From Amborella trichopoda (lineage: Eukaryota > Streptophyta > Magnoliopsida > Amborellales > Amborellaceae): a DNA stretch of 64,000 nt. Positions 1 to 10,800 of the stretch are shown in pieces; position 1 is the stretch's first letter, and each line of letters starts with the position of its first letter. The notes under the pieces were generated by a model that made no database searches, had not been told where the DNA came from, and saw only the letters and a program-made list of their open reading frames with translations. The DNA lies in NCBI RefSeq assembly GCF_000471905.2, contig NW_006498137.1, positions 662,478 to 726,477 on the forward strand, written 5' to 3'. The translations under genes and the position numbers were made by a program.

Positions 1-673
1 TCTATTTTCAAGGTACCAAATATTTGTAAATCTATTCAATCTACATTATTTAAAAAATGCTAAATTTCATAATTAAGCATGAATATGGATTTTCATGTTA
101 TCTTAAAGTTTCCAACACCGAAACTACTTCTTCAGACAACATTTAGAGGTACGCCTTACCTGTATGGTATATGGTATAAGGCAGGCACCTTTTTCAAACA
201 TCATCCTTTTTAAAACTGGTTCCACTTGAACAAGCAAACCATCCAGTTGATGCAGCAGCCAAATGAAGGTTTCAAGATTTTCAGACCATTATTATTAATT
301 TTTTAATTCCTCATCCAGAATAAAAAAATTTATGCAAAATCCATACAAAAAAATTCACCTAGGTGTTACCCTCTGGAATAAGTGTGCAGTGCACCAGCAA
401 AAGGGATATGTACCAAGAATTCTACCCTTTGGCTGCTAAAGACTGTTCTTCCATGTTCAAGTTTGCATTTACCATGGAAAACCCACATTTTCAGTGACAT
501 TTACTTCCAAAAAAAAAGAAAAGAAAGAGGGTGGTGAGGGGGCCGGATGCCTCGACATAAAGTCAAGCCTTCCATTCCTACAATTAACATATAGAAAAGA
601 AAAAAAGTGTTATTTTTTCATGCTAGAAAATTTGAAGTTCTAAAGGTACCCCTAAATAGGATTAACCAGAGAG
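1..673. other. Intergenic, nothing recognised
   Basis: AT-rich sequence with short homopolymer runs. I see no coding region, RNA gene or repeat termini here. Confidence 0.5.
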
Positions 674-986
674 TAGGGTACCCGCTGACTGACCCAAACT
701 GGGTTTGGGTCTGTATCTGTTTTTGGATCTGACACGTTGGGTCTAGGTCCAAATGATTTGGACCAAACCCAGGTTGTGTCCTGGTCTGGCATGGGTCATA
801 TTGTTTCGGGTCGGGTAATAATATATACTATTTAGTATATAAAATAATTTTTTTTTTTATTTTACTTTTTAGACCCTGGTGTGGGTTGGGTCCATATCCA
901 GATGACTTGGACCTGAGCTGGGTCCTGATCCATATGCAAGTTAGTCGGGTCAGGTCCGAGTCGGGGTTGACCCTATGCCACCCCAA
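674..986. mobile_element. hAT-type MITE rich in GGGTC/GACCC motifs
   Basis: The ends are TAGGGTACC on the left and TGCCACCCCAA on the right, a worn form of the TAGGGGTGGCAA / TTGCCACCCCTA ends seen at 28505-29056. An 8-bp flanking duplication fits hAT insertion: CCAGAGAG at 666-673 and CAAGAGAG at 987-994, 7 of 8 matching. The interior is imperfect GGGTC repeats on the left and right with an AT-rich centre. No transposase is encoded, so it is non-autonomous. Confidence 0.7.
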
Positions 987-1142
987 CAAGAGAGTTGTGA
1001 ATCTACGATATGCACCTACAAAAAGCTTTGCCTCACCAAATTTACATGCCAGCGCATTCAGCATGCCCTTGCGGGAGCCTATTCTATAATTGCTCCCCCA
1101 GGACCGACCTTCCTTATTCAATACGAGGACATATTTTTCTTA

Positions 1143-1488
1143 GGAAAAATTTATATAAGGTTGCAACTTTAAAATAATATAGAATGGAAGACGCACCTTA
1201 AAAATCCATCCAAAAATATTATTTTAATGTTAAAAAATTCTTTAATTGATCATTTTTACATTGAGATATATGAATAGGAAAAACAAAAAAAAAAATTAAT
1301 CTAAAATATAATTCATCTTACAACATGTTTTTCTAGACCGTCCATTGTCAATATTTTCATTTCTTTATAAAAGAATTTAAAATTTTATAATTAAATACAA
1401 AAATAAATTTTAAGATAATCATAATAATTGTTTATAAGGTATGCCTTAATTATATTGTTTAAGGTTGCACCATTATAGAAACCACGCC
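1143..1488 (+). mobile_element. Mutator-type MITE family M1, older copy
   Basis: It starts GGAAAAATTTATATAAGG and ends near TAGAAACCACGCCC, matching the M1 ends at 1624-2014. It shares the internal motifs 'aattgatca', 'gaccgtccattgtcaatatttt' in part, and 'taaaattttataatta'. The expected 9-bp duplication is poorly preserved (about 6 of 9), consistent with an older insertion. Confidence 0.65.
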
Positions 1489-1498
1489 CTTTCCTAAA

Positions 1499-1594
1499 AC
1501 ATTTACAATGCAACGGGTAACGTTTTTTCATTATTGATTCGGTTGACATTTACAATGCAATGCGTAACTTTTTTTCATTATTGATTCGGTTGAG
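1499..1594. repeat. Tandem duplication, 47-bp unit x2
   Basis: Two adjacent copies of a unit beginning ACATTTACAATGCAA and ending ATTGATTCGGTTG lie between two M1 MITEs. Unit one starts at 1499 and unit two at 1546, with only a few differences. Confidence 0.8.
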
Positions 1595-1623
1595 CTGGGC
1601 AAATCCGGCGTTTATTAGATATT

Positions 1624-2014
1624 AGAAAAAGTTTATATAAGGTTACAATCTTAAAATGTAGAAATAAAGATGCACATAAAAAATTCATCCAAAAAAGTTG
1701 TTTTAATGTTGAAATTTCTTCTAATTGATCTTCTCGACATCGAGATGTATGAATATTAAAAAAGAAAAGATTTTGAGTGTTAGAAATAATGTATCTTGCA
1801 ACACAATATTTAAACTGTTAATTTTCAATATTTTCATATATTTATAAATCTACTTGATTTTAACTATTTTTTAAATTTAAAATTTTATAATTAGATATGA
1901 AAACAGATTTTAGATAATCATAAGAATTTTTACACCAAAATTATATGCTTTTGATAAAATTTGGAAGTACACCATTGGATTGTTTAAGGTTACCCCCTTA
2001 TGAAAACCGCACCC
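1624..2014 (+). mobile_element. Mutator-type MITE family M1 with perfect 9-bp duplication
   Basis: The 391-bp element starts AGAAAAAGTTTATATAAGG and ends CTTATGAAAACCGCACCC. It is bounded by the perfect 9-bp direct repeat TTAGATATT at 1615-1623 and 2015-2023. Nine-bp duplications are typical of the Mutator superfamily. There is no open reading frame of note. It sits at the left edge of a dispersed repeat shared with 14455-14905. Confidence 0.85.
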
Positions 2015-2023
2015 TTAGATATT

Positions 2024-2480
2024 TAGCTATGGCACATTTTTGTCTTGGGAAAATAGGCATATAGGGTGAAAATTATACACAGGACTAATAGCGTGTGTGT
2101 GTTTATTGAAAATATATGCAAATAAATGTTTTAGGTAATAAATAGAATCTCTATTACACGACTTCCATGTTGCTATAGGTCACAAATTCGGCATGTTTTG
2201 GATAGTTTATTAAAAAGAGGAAACCCACATGTTTTGGATCGTTTATCAAAAAGAGGAAACCCATGCCTCCCATGTATCATGTTTTTTTGTATATCGCTCA
2301 CTGAAATGGAATAATCTAATATTTTTTTAACTTGATTTATTCTCGCTTTTTATGTTTGAAATAAATCGAATGCCAATCATCTAATGTATCATTGATGAAT
2401 GGAAAGAGTACAATCAAATATAGACAATGAAAAATATAATGCATTGGAGGAGACCAATAAAAGTTAAAGGTTAGTGAGTT
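2024..2480 (+). repeat. Dispersed repeat R1, copy A
   Basis: From TTAGCTATGGCACATTTT onward this region aligns with 14455-14905 over about 430 bp. Shared blocks include GTAATCTCTATTACACGA-like and CACAAATTCGG. Copy A has a 36-bp duplication (ATGTTTTGGAT...GAGGAAACCC, about 2194-2266). The element class is unknown. Confidence 0.7.
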
Positions 2481-2566
2481 TTAAATTGTAAAAGATTGAA
2501 AATATAATGCTTAGAGGAGACCAATAAAAGTTAAAGATGAGTGAGTTTTGAATTGTGAAAGATTAA
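2429..2566. repeat. Tandem duplication, about 69-bp unit x2
   Basis: Unit one begins GAAAAATATAATGC at 2429 and unit two GAAAATATAATGC at 2498. Both contain AGGAGACCAATAAAAGTTAA. The duplication lies at the right end of repeat R1 copy A and is absent from copy B. Confidence 0.75.
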
Positions 2567-3232
2567 AGTGTGAGAATTCCTTAAAATTTAGAGATTGAAT
2601 AAGTGATGAAAGATTGAATGAGAAATTGAAGTGTGAGAATGTATTCTCCACCTTTAAGAAATAAAATTCTATCAAGAGATTAAAGTCTAGGTCTAAAAAG
2701 AATGGATGGTAATAATTTCAATTTTATATTAAAATAAAATGGAAAAGTTATTCATGTTGTTTTCTATCTTTTTTTTCTTATTTTGGAGTCAATTGATCAT
2801 TCTCATAATGGATTATCTTGATTTTTTTCCTTTTTTTTAAAAAATAATACATAATGGATATCTGGATTTTTTTCTTTTTTTAAAAAAAATTAATAATTTT
2901 GGAGTTAATTGAGCATTCTTCCTTTTTTTTTTCACAAGAAAAAGAATAAAGTGTAAAATGGCAAGAAATTCAGTCCCTCTCACTTATTGTTTTTGGCTTA
3001 AATTCCTCGTTTTAGTTTCTTTCATCGCTTGGTTTCATAGCTTTGCTTTGTTTCATGGCTTAGTGTTTCTTGTATTGTTTCATGGCTTTGTATTTCTTGT
3101 ATATCTTTAGAACTAGTGGTAATGTTTTTTGGGCTTCGTTTTTTTTTTGTTTTTTGTTTTTTCTTCTTTGTCTACTAGCCAATTTTTGGTTACCTTGTCA
3201 TGTAAATATGGATGTAAGTAAACGTACTTATT
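2567..3232. other. Intergenic, AT-rich
   Basis: Low-complexity T- and A-rich sequence with several homopolymer runs and repeated 'catggcttt/gttt' phrases around 3030-3110. No gene or element ends are recognised. Confidence 0.5.
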
Positions 3233-3452
3233 GTTAGAATTCGTGAGAATATAATGGAGAACAGAAATAACACATGATATTTATGTGGTTTATGTGTTTC
3301 AGGCCAAAGCCTTATATACATGGATCCAAAGCCCAATGACTATATTTTCATTATTTTGGATGGATGTGTACATCAATACAGAGGATAATCAAACAATTAC
3401 ATGAGATAAATATGGTATAAATATATAAACCCAAGATATCCATATCCTAACA
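3233..3452 (-). repeat. 3' LTR of the minus-strand element
   Basis: About 220 bp from TGTTAGAATTCG to ATCCTAACA, with TG...CA ends in both orientations. It shares several blocks with 5535-5799, including the GGATCCAAA(G/A)CCCAAT region. A purine tract (on the minus strand) adjoins it at 3453-3470. Confidence 0.6.
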
Positions 3453-3639
3453 CTCTCCCTCAAACTCAAACTCAAGATGTCTTGACACAAACCGCCGCTA
3501 TTTGAATAATATTAAGTAGAGCTCGAGTTTGAACAATATTAAGTTGTCAAGAAAATCGAATAGTGATGAAGTCCATGATAAATTTCACGGGTTACCATTG
3601 TCTTCCAAGAAAGAACACTGATCTTCTCTCTTCATAGGC

Positions 3640-3830
3640 TTCTCTGAAAACCCTCTCTCGAAGATCTCTCTCTTTAGAGGCTTCTCTAACGATCTCTCTT
3701 CAAAGGCTTCTCTTCGTTCTAGAGACTTTCTCTCTAAAAGAAAAGGATTATCATATAGGCTTTTCTAAAGATCTCTTTTCAGAGGCTTCTCTTGAGGCTT
3801 TCTCTCTAAAAGAAGAGGATTATCATAAAC
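3640..3830. repeat. CT-rich degenerate tandem repeats
   Basis: Repeated GGCTTCTCT...GATCTCTCT and TCTCTAAAAGAAGAGGATTA-like phrases occur at least four times in imperfect tandem order. They are part of the non-coding interior of the LTR element. Confidence 0.7.
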
Positions 3831-3958
3831 TATGGAGCGGAAAACTTCATCATCAAATAAGATTGAGTAACGAAAAAATCAATCATTGAAACATAGGCAT
3901 CTGGAACAAACAGATCATTACACATGATGGAGTAACGAAAAACTCCATCATCAACCAG

Positions 3959-4105
3959 AATCAAGAAATTCGATCATCTTCATCTCCTCATCTGAAGATG
4001 GAATTTTTTATCATCAATCAGGATCGAGAAATTCGATCATCTTCATCTCCGATAACTCTTAATCATCAACGAGGATCAAGAAATTCAATCATCTTCATCT
4101 CCTCA
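3959..4105. repeat. Short tandem repeats, three units
   Basis: The phrase TCAAGAAATTCGATCATC, followed by TTCATCTCC, recurs near 3961, 4024 and 4076 with small changes. The spacing is 52 to 63 bp. Confidence 0.7.
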
Positions 4106-4159
4106 TTTAGAGATGGAACTCTTAATTATCAACCATAAATTCGGAACTCTTGATCATCA

Positions 4160-4636
4160 AACTGAAACTAAACTGAAATTGGAGTCTTAAAATCAAAAAG
4201 CCTTGAAAAATCCGCTAATCATGAATGACTAACGAAATACGCGAATACCGAAACATAGCGAGGAGCTAAGAGCAAATAACACGTAAAAAAATGCACAAAT
4301 ACCAGAACGGACGAATACCAAAACTGATGTTCTTGTCCACATAGTGGGTACAACAACTGAAAAATGCACGAATACAAATGCACGAATACCAGAACTGTTC
4401 TTATCCACATAGTGGATATATTAGAGATGTTGACTATATTTATATTCATCTCACCTCCATATCTTCTCATATTCTCCTTATCTTCTCATATTTTCCATAT
4501 CTCCTATACTAATGCACGAATACCAGAACTGTTCTTGTCCACATTGTGGGTACATTAGAGATGTTGACTACATTTCTATTCATCTCATCTTCATATCTCA
4601 TATTCTCTGTATCTTCTCATATTCTCCATATCTCCT
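4160..4636 (-). repeat. Second LTR (minus strand) nested in the element
   Basis: On the minus strand a purine tract, CAACTTGAGGGGGAGAG (complement of 4637-4653), is followed by a sequence beginning TATAGGAGATATGG. This is the usual arrangement of a Copia polypurine tract and 3' LTR. The LTR contains a 134-bp tandem duplication. Its far end is not defined; 4160 is approximate. Confidence 0.45.
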
Positions 4637-4640
4637 ATAC
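4378..4640. repeat. Tandem duplication, 134-bp unit x2, inside an LTR
   Basis: Unit one starts ATGCACGAATACCAGAACTG at 4378 and unit two with the same words at 4512. Both run through a TATTCATCTCA block to CATATCTCCTATACT. A partial third start (ATGCACGAATACA) lies just upstream. Confidence 0.85.
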
Positions 4641-5474
4641 TCTCCCCCTCAAGTTGGGTGTAGATGCGAAGAAACACCTAACTTATAAAATACACAAATT
4701 TTTTTTTTCTTTTCTTTTGAGTACAAGGATATAAGAAAAAATGCCAATGAAATTGAGCTTCTTGACAAAAGTCCATATCTTAAAAAAATACCACTTTTTT
4801 TTTGTTTTTCTTTCTTCTATACTTCTTCAATTTTTTTTGTTCTTTTATATATGGAAACCCAAAATTTATCATGGAGCGCGTGTACATAATGGTCCGCTCC
4901 ATCACTTGAAAAATATCATAAACCCTGGCAAAATCCTCCCTCTGTCTCGCTCCACTTCTCTCTTCAATTGACTTCTCTCTCTCAAACTGCTTTTCGATGC
5001 TTATGCCACCGTACCAGAGAAGAGAGAAAAAGTAGGGTTACGTCTTTTTGGCAGTTCTCTTTTCTTCAGTGATGGGGAAGAAGAGGGAGATTACATGGGA
5101 GATCTCTCTCAATTTCTGCCCCTGCAACCTCTCACCCACCTTCTCTCTCAATTCTGCCCCCTGAAACCTCTCACCCACCTTCTCTCTAATGATTGCAGAA
5201 TATACCTTCTCTCTAAAATGATTGCAGAATGTTTCTGCCCTTGAAAAGCAGAAAGAGAGAGAAAGGTAGAAAGAGAGAGACCTGACCCGAAAAAGAAGGA
5301 GGGTAACGAAGTTTTTGTAACCAAACGATGAGATTAACTAAAAGATGAGATGAAACGAAGGAAACAATAGACAATAGTGTTTTAATTGGTGATTGAAAGA
5401 TTGATGAATGCAATGAAAATTTGAAAGATCGATGATTGCTCCAATCGTAGATGAAAATAAAGTCAGATTTGAGT

Positions 5475-5799
5475 ACTAACCTTCACAAAACAAGCAATTT
5501 GTGAACAACAAATCAAAACTTTCGCTAAAGGAGAATGGCGAGAGTAGTAGAGAGAACAGAGAATGGAGAGAGAAGTAAAGAGAATAGAGATAACACAACA
5601 TTTATATGGTTCAATATTTACATAGTTCAGGCCGAAGCTTTACATGCACGGATCCAAAACCCAATAGCTATATCTTCACTATTTTGTACATCAATAAATA
5701 CCTCTATATATATAAAGATGACAATCACAATTACATAAGATATAATTGTACATCCATAATGATGTATATCAATATGCCTAAGATATTCATATCCCAACA
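5475..5799 (-). repeat. 5' LTR of the minus-strand element
   Basis: On the minus strand it begins TGTTGGGATATGAATATC at 5799 and shares the GGATCC block and the flanking 'taacacaacatttatatgg' region with 3233-3452. It is longer than the other copy because of a GAGA-rich extension at 5535-5590. The inner boundary is uncertain. Confidence 0.55.
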
Positions 5800-6462
5800 C
5801 TTATAATTTCAATGTTAATTTAGTTTTTTTTTTGGTTTTGATTGGTCAGTAAAAAGAACAATGGAAAATATCGATTACATTTCTCCTTATAAGTTCTACT
5901 TTTTTCTTACATAAATTTGAAATTTCTATATGTATATCTATCTCTCGACAAAAATGATTACAAGAATGATCAAACGTTTTGAAGAATTCCGACGATTGAA
6001 ATGCTGCGTGAGAGAGAAATAAATCAAATGATAGTGATCAACAGATGTAGCTACAAGTTAATTGAGTGAAGTATGGCTACAACAAACTACCCGTATTAAT
6101 CTGATCCTCAAGTATGGGTTGAACCTCCTGGCCCACATAGAAATTTAACGTCATAAGCAGCAAAAGAGCATGATTCATCATCATATCGAAGAAACGAGAA
6201 AGAACTACTAGCATCAAAACTCTAGCAACATGAAATAATCAAGAAAGAACGGCTAACATCAAAGGTCTTGATGGCTAGTAATACACAGAAATTCGACCTC
6301 CTCAGCACCAAGGGAATATCGCTCATCATCGGATCGCACAAACGAAAAGAACTAGTAGCGTCAAAGTTGTTGATTGCTACGTAGATGAAGTTTGATTATT
6401 AAGTACATAAAGCTAATTCCATTATTACAAAAAGTTTGTTTACATGAAGCTTCATTGTACAT
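5800..6462. other. Intergenic
   Basis: No gene seen. A short duplication of TACATAAAGCTAATTC lies at about 6404 and 6457, just outside the Copia LTR that follows. Confidence 0.5.
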
Positions 6463-6521
6463 AAAGCTAATTCGGAGTTGTTTACTATTTTGTGGGCATC
6501 TAATATTAGGGTTTACGTGAT

Positions 6522-6542
6522 CTATATATATATATATATATT
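6522..6542. repeat. (TA)n microsatellite
   Basis: About ten TA repeats in the left part of the Copia 5' LTR. Confidence 0.9.
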
Positions 6543-6623
6543 TGATTGTTTCTATTTTGGGATTAGCTAATTCATTATCATATTCCTAATAGGACGTGAG
6601 ATATCCATATCACGTTAGTCTCC

Positions 6624-7350
6624 ATGGGTTATTCTCTTTATAAGAAGTTAATAACTACTCCTAATAGCACTTTAGGTTCTCTTTACAAGAGGTAAAGAGG
6701 TTATTATTATTCTTAATAGAACTTTGGGTTATTCTATTTATAAGAGGTTATTAATTATTACTAAGAGCAATGATCCAATGCAACGGTTGTGACACTTCTA
6801 GAAAACTATGTTTGTGGTATTTATATGACCACAAATTTTACATACACACACTCTTCATCTCAATAATCAATTTCCCCCAAAAAAAAAAAGTTCAATTTGA
6901 ACCCTAGATATGGTCAAAATGAGTCCCCTCCAAAAACGAATCTAGACCATTCATTTTGTGAATTTCAAGATCTTAGCCTTTATAAACTCAAAATCTTTTT
7001 TTTTTTTTAACATTGTTCATCTAATGATAATAAAGTCATCCAAAAAATTAGAAATGAAAAAAATCCTTCTAAGGCCTAGATCTAAACATCTCACCAAAAT
7101 GAACGGCCCATGTTAATTGGGCTAAAAAATACTTTATAGGTTATGTTTTCAATTTTTTTTCCTTTTTTTTATTGGTCATTAGAATGAAAAGAGTCTATAT
7201 TTCAAATCTTGGATCAAACAAATAGCCATAAGATGATCTTTTAAGGTTGTTGCATCATATTACTACACAACAGTTGCATGAAATCATTGCCCTATTACTA
7301 ATAAAACTTTGGGTTATTCTATTTATAAGAGGTTATTAACTATTCCCAAT
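6624..7350. repeat. About 50-bp tandem repeats in the 5' LTR, split by a MITE
   Basis: Four imperfect units contain GGGTTATTCTATTTATAAGA followed by GGTTATTAA and CTAATAGAACTTT-like words. They begin near 6629, 6677, 6727 and 7312. The last unit is separated from the third by the MITE at 6765-7292. The 3' LTR has no such array. Confidence 0.75.
6765..7292. mobile_element. Mutator-type MITE family M2 with 9-bp duplication
   Basis: The 528-bp element is bounded by the perfect 9-bp repeat TATTACTAA (6756-6764 and 7293-7301). Its ends are inverted repeats: GAGCAATGATCCAATGCAAC on the left and, complemented, GGGCAATGATTTCATGCAAC on the right. A second copy lies at 47018-47552. There is no coding potential. 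Confidence 0.88.
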
Positions 7351-7699
7351 AGGACTTGAGACATGGGTATCAGGTGAGTCTTCTTGAGTTATTGAGAAAA
7401 ATATAAATAAAATGATTAGTTATTTATTCTTTTTGAGTGGGTATTCTTGAGAGAGAAAGATTATGTTTTAAGGCTTGAGAGAGAGCCTGTAATCCCATGT
7501 ATTCTTCAGCTTTATAGAGAGCTTGTAATCCCATGTATTCTTCTTGTTTGTATCGTATTTTTTTTATTAGTGAAAGGAAACTTTACTGCCCCATGGACTT
7601 GCCGAACGACGTAAATCTTTGTGTCTATGTTATTTTATTTTTCTGCACTATTTTTCTTTCTATAATTTTTTCCAAACCTTGGCTTTTATCCTCTAAAAT

Positions 7700-7712
7700 T
7701 GGTATCAGAACC
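7700..7712 (+). promoter_or_regulatory. Primer binding site, tRNA-Met type
   Basis: TGGTATCAGAACC starts two bases after the LTR end and closely matches the TGGTATCAGAGC primer site of plant Copia elements, which pairs with the 3' end of initiator tRNA-Met. Confidence 0.85.
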
Positions 7713-7762
7713 TTGGGTCTTTGTTAGGCATAAGGTTTGTGGTTGATCGTAGATCTTTAAAT

Positions 7763-8484
7763 ATGGCTAGAAAAAGTTTAACCAGATATGAAATTCCAAA
7801 ATTTGATGGTTCAGATTTCTCAACCTGGAAGTTAAGGATATATGCGGTGTTGGTAAAAGAAGGTTGTGTAATGGCTTTAAAAGGAAGAGAAAATAAACCG
7901 AAAAATATGGATGAATGTTGAATTTGTCAGGGGGGATATTTTCTTGCCATTTGATGAGTTTGTTTTATTCAATGTCTCTTCAGAAACTTTCACAAAAGAT
8001 TTAAGGGGCACGTTGAAAAATACATATGAAGGTAAGTCTCTTTCTAATAAAAGTTTTTTTTATTGGAAACTTTACAATCTCAAGATGAGTGATGGTGCAC
8101 CTTTGCAAGGGCACTTAAATGAGTTTAATGTCTTGATTAGCAATTTGATATCACTAGATATAAAAATTGATTGAAGAAGACAAAGCAGCTATTTTACTTT
8201 GTTCTATGCCAAAATCTTGGGATGGATTAATCATGAATCTTAGTAGTACAAAATCTATGGAAATTGATTCCGTTGTTTCAGCACTTTTGACATAGGAGTT
8301 TAGGCAAAAGTCTGGTCAAGATTCCTTTAGGAATATGTTCATAGCACACAGAAGATTAATAGAGAGAACTACAGAAGATTAATAGAGAGAACTACAAGTA
8401 GAGATCAGTCAAGATCCAACTTAAAAAGGCATAAGAAAGAAGTGTTGGAGCAGTAGAAAGTTGGGCCATATGAAGAAAAATTGA
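7763..8484 (+). pseudogene. Copia gag remnant
   Basis: The likely start is the ATG at 7763, giving MARKSLTRYEIPKFDGSDFS, then WKLRI; the 'FDGSDFSTWK' phrase is typical of Copia gag (DUF4219/UBN2 region). A stop at 7919 ends this frame. The next segment, with 'SFFYWKLYNLKM' and 'HLNEFNVLISNL' (about 8030-8174), is the UBN2 domain in another frame and also ends in a stop. A zinc knuckle at 8443-8484 reads CWSSRKLGHMKKN then stop, so the second and last cysteines of the CCHC motif are lost. Confidence 0.85.
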
Positions 8485-8599
8485 AAGGCAGAGAAAAGGA
8501 ATCAGGAAGCCCTTAAATCTTGTTCTAATTAGAAGCTTAGTTTCAAGTGGTTCTAAGGAAATCTGGTAAAAGATATTGAGTTTTCTACAAATGGGGAAT

Positions 8600-8980
8600 T
8601 TTTGTCTATGGATAGGGACGAAGTTTTGCAGTATTAGCTACTTGATTCAAGTGCATCCTTTCGTATGACTCCACAAAGGGTTGGTTCTATAGGTACCAAC
8701 CATGTAATTGAGGTATTGTTCACATGGGAAATAATGACTCATGTAAAATAGTGGGAGTTAGAGATGTGAGAATCACGATGTTCAATGGAGGCATATGCAC
8801 CATCCCGGGTGTCAGACATGTTCGAAGTCTAAGAATGAGTCTTTTATCCTTGGGAAAATTTGATGAGCAAAGATTCAAATTTGCAGGTGAAATAAATATC
8901 TAAAAATCTCAAAAGGAGCACTAGTGGTTGCGAAAGGAGAGTTAGCAAACAATTGTACAAACTTGGAGGAATTTTTTTTG
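8600..8980 (+). pseudogene. Copia protease remnant
   Basis: LLDSSASFRMTP near 8638-8675 corresponds to the aspartic protease D-S/T-G-A-S site, with the glycine changed to serine and a stop just before it. Downstream words (SLGKFDEQ..F, about 8840-8880) match the usual protease-to-integrase spacer. It is not functional. Confidence 0.75.
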
Positions 8981-8989
8981 GGAGAGACG

Positions 8990-10800
8990 GATATTACATA
9001 GGCGGACTCTATCATGACGTGACACATACGTTTGGGTCGTATGAGTGAGCTTGGACTAAAGGTACTTCTCGATTAAAACCATCTCCCTAGTTTAAAATCT
9101 TATAATTTAGATTTTTGTGAGTCATACTTATTTGAAAAGCAGAACAAATTGTAATTTGTTTTATCCACCATTAAATATATGAATTTTTTGGAATTGATTC
9201 ATTCAGACACATGGGAATCACATGTTATTTCTTTGGGGGTGCTACATGTCACTTTTACTGGTGATTTTTCAAGAAAAATGTGGGTTTATGTTTACACTCC
9301 AATTTGTGTCGATCTCTGGGATGAGATCTGCTCAAATTTGAATTATTTTTAAAAAAAAAGGTAGAAAAAGTGGGTTCGCTTGAATTATGGACTCAAAAAA
9401 ATTTCAGATCTATACAGATCCGATCGTTTTTTTGAGTCCATTGGTAGCATCAGCTCCAAATCCATGTTTTGACCTAAAAAACACTTCTAAATTTAATTAA
9501 ATCTAATGATAAATAAATTTTAAAAAAAAATAAAATAAAAAAGAGAATTAAATAAAGAAAAACAAACTAAATTAAGCAAAAAAATAGATACTTACCTCTA
9601 GGGACCCGAAGTTTCGAGCTTGGATCAGGCCGTTCTTTTGATTCGCGCTACCATCTCTTTTCTTGGATGTCTTTGCTTGGGGAAAGTGGTAGATCTAAGG
9701 TTCTTTGACCTAGATCTAAAGTTCGTAAAGTAGGTAAAAAAACTAAAAATTTAAGGTAGGGTCTACCTAGGCTAATCTTGAAATTAGATGGGAATTTTCT
9801 TAGTTTTCTAAAAGTTTTGGTATGGGATTGGATGAGAATTTCTTTAGTTTTCCAAAGCTTTTGGGATTTCCTAATGCATGGGAAAAATCTAAGAATTTTA
9901 GATGGGGTCTACTTAGGCTTTTCTTAGGATTGGAAGAGAATTTTTTAGCTTTTTTTTTTTTTAGTTTTCTAAGGGTTTTGAGATTTCCTAATGTTGAATA
10001 TGAATTCTGAGACTTTTTTTAATTTTTTAGGAATTTTCTAACGAACTTTTCTATTTTTGAGTTATTTTTCTAATTTCTTAAGGATTTCTTGATCTTTTTT
10101 CTTCTTTTTTTAGGTTATGGATGGGGTATTTATAAGATTCAATTGGTGATTTTTATTGATTTTTTGGATTTATCTTGAAGTTTTGGCTTTATCTAATTAA
10201 AAAAAACGTGTTTACTGCATCATCACGCCACGTCTAGGCCTGCTAAGCCGCATCACAGCCCGACCCTCGACCCAACACTTGGGTCTCACATAGACTAAAT
10301 TATCATTTGTTGAATATTTTCATCTCTAGGTCCGATTCAGGCGATTCTTGGACCGTTGAAAGCTCTCGGAGTTTACTTTAAGTTGGGATAGGTTTTGGGC
10401 AGTTTTAGAGCAATTATATTGGGTCTAGGTTGCCTATAGTTTACTAGAATTTTTGTAGTTCGTTAGGTTCATAATCAATGTTTTTAGGAGTTTTCTTAGC
10501 CAGAATTTTGAGGGGGGTGTGTACAGTTTATATGCTGAAAAAGAAATCAGATGCATTTAATTGTTTCAAAAAATTTAAGGCCTTAGTAGAAAATTAGAAA
10601 GACAAGAGCATCAAATGCCTAAGAGCTGATAATAGGGAAGAATTTTGTTCTGATGAATTTAACAATTTTTGTAGTGAGCATGATATTGCTAGGCAGTTAA
10701 CAATTCCTAGAACACCTTAGCAAAATGGTGTTGCTAAGATGATGAATTATACTATTATGGAACGTGTCAGGTGTATGTTGAGTGCTGCCCCGATTATAGT
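8990..10800 (+). pseudogene. Copia integrase remnant split by a solo LTR
   Basis: The GAG-pre-integrase region with 'LGRMSELGL' lies at about 9030-9060. The catalytic core starts with 'FLELIHSDTWE' (about 9187-9220) and runs to 'DFSRKMWVY' at 9288. The frame resumes after the inserted LTR with 'LKKKSDAFNCFKKFKALVE' (10534 on), then 'ADNREEFCSDEFNNFC' and 'TP.QNGVA'. Stops interrupt both halves. DDE-type residues (HSDTW, DN..EF, later E) are partly recognisable. Confidence 0.8.
9289..10525. mobile_element. Solo LTR inserted in Copia integrase
   Basis: The 1,237-bp segment starts TGTTTACACTCC and ends GGGGGTGTGTACA, with TG...CA inverted ends. It is flanked by the 5-bp duplication GTTTA at 9284-9288 and 10526-10530. 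A 5-bp duplication with TG/CA ends and no internal coding region is the signature of a solo LTR left by recombination. A TATA-like GGTATTTATAAG lies near 10123. I cannot assign it to Gypsy or Copia. The 62-codon frame at 9822-10010 within it is by chance. Confidence 0.88.

Larger units (their letters stand above)
3233..5799 (-). mobile_element. Decayed LTR retroelement, minus strand, no coding sequence
   Basis: Two related terminal segments face the same way. The left one ends CATATCCTAACA at 3452 and the right one CATATCCCAACA at 5799; both contain the 'ggccaaagccttatatacatggatcc'-type block. Read on the minus strand each begins TGTTRGGATATG. Immediately inside the left copy (3453-3470) is the complement of a purine-rich tract, so the left copy is the 3' LTR. 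The roughly 2-kb interior has no gag or pol and is filled with short tandem repeats and a second LTR. Confidence 0.6.
6463..7697 (+). repeat. 5' LTR of the Copia element, interrupted by a MITE
   Basis: The right part (from about 7350) aligns with the 3' LTR through TGGGTATTCTTGAGAGA, GCTTGAGAGAGAGC and TTTATCCTCTA. The left edge near 6463 is estimated from the shared ATTTTGTGGG block. The MITE at 6765-7292 splits it. A roughly 50-bp tandem repeat here is absent from the 3' LTR. Confidence 0.7.

Noticed and set aside
9822..10010. 62-codon frame inside the solo LTR
   Set aside because: LTRs are non-coding; composition is Phe/Leu-rich low complexity.
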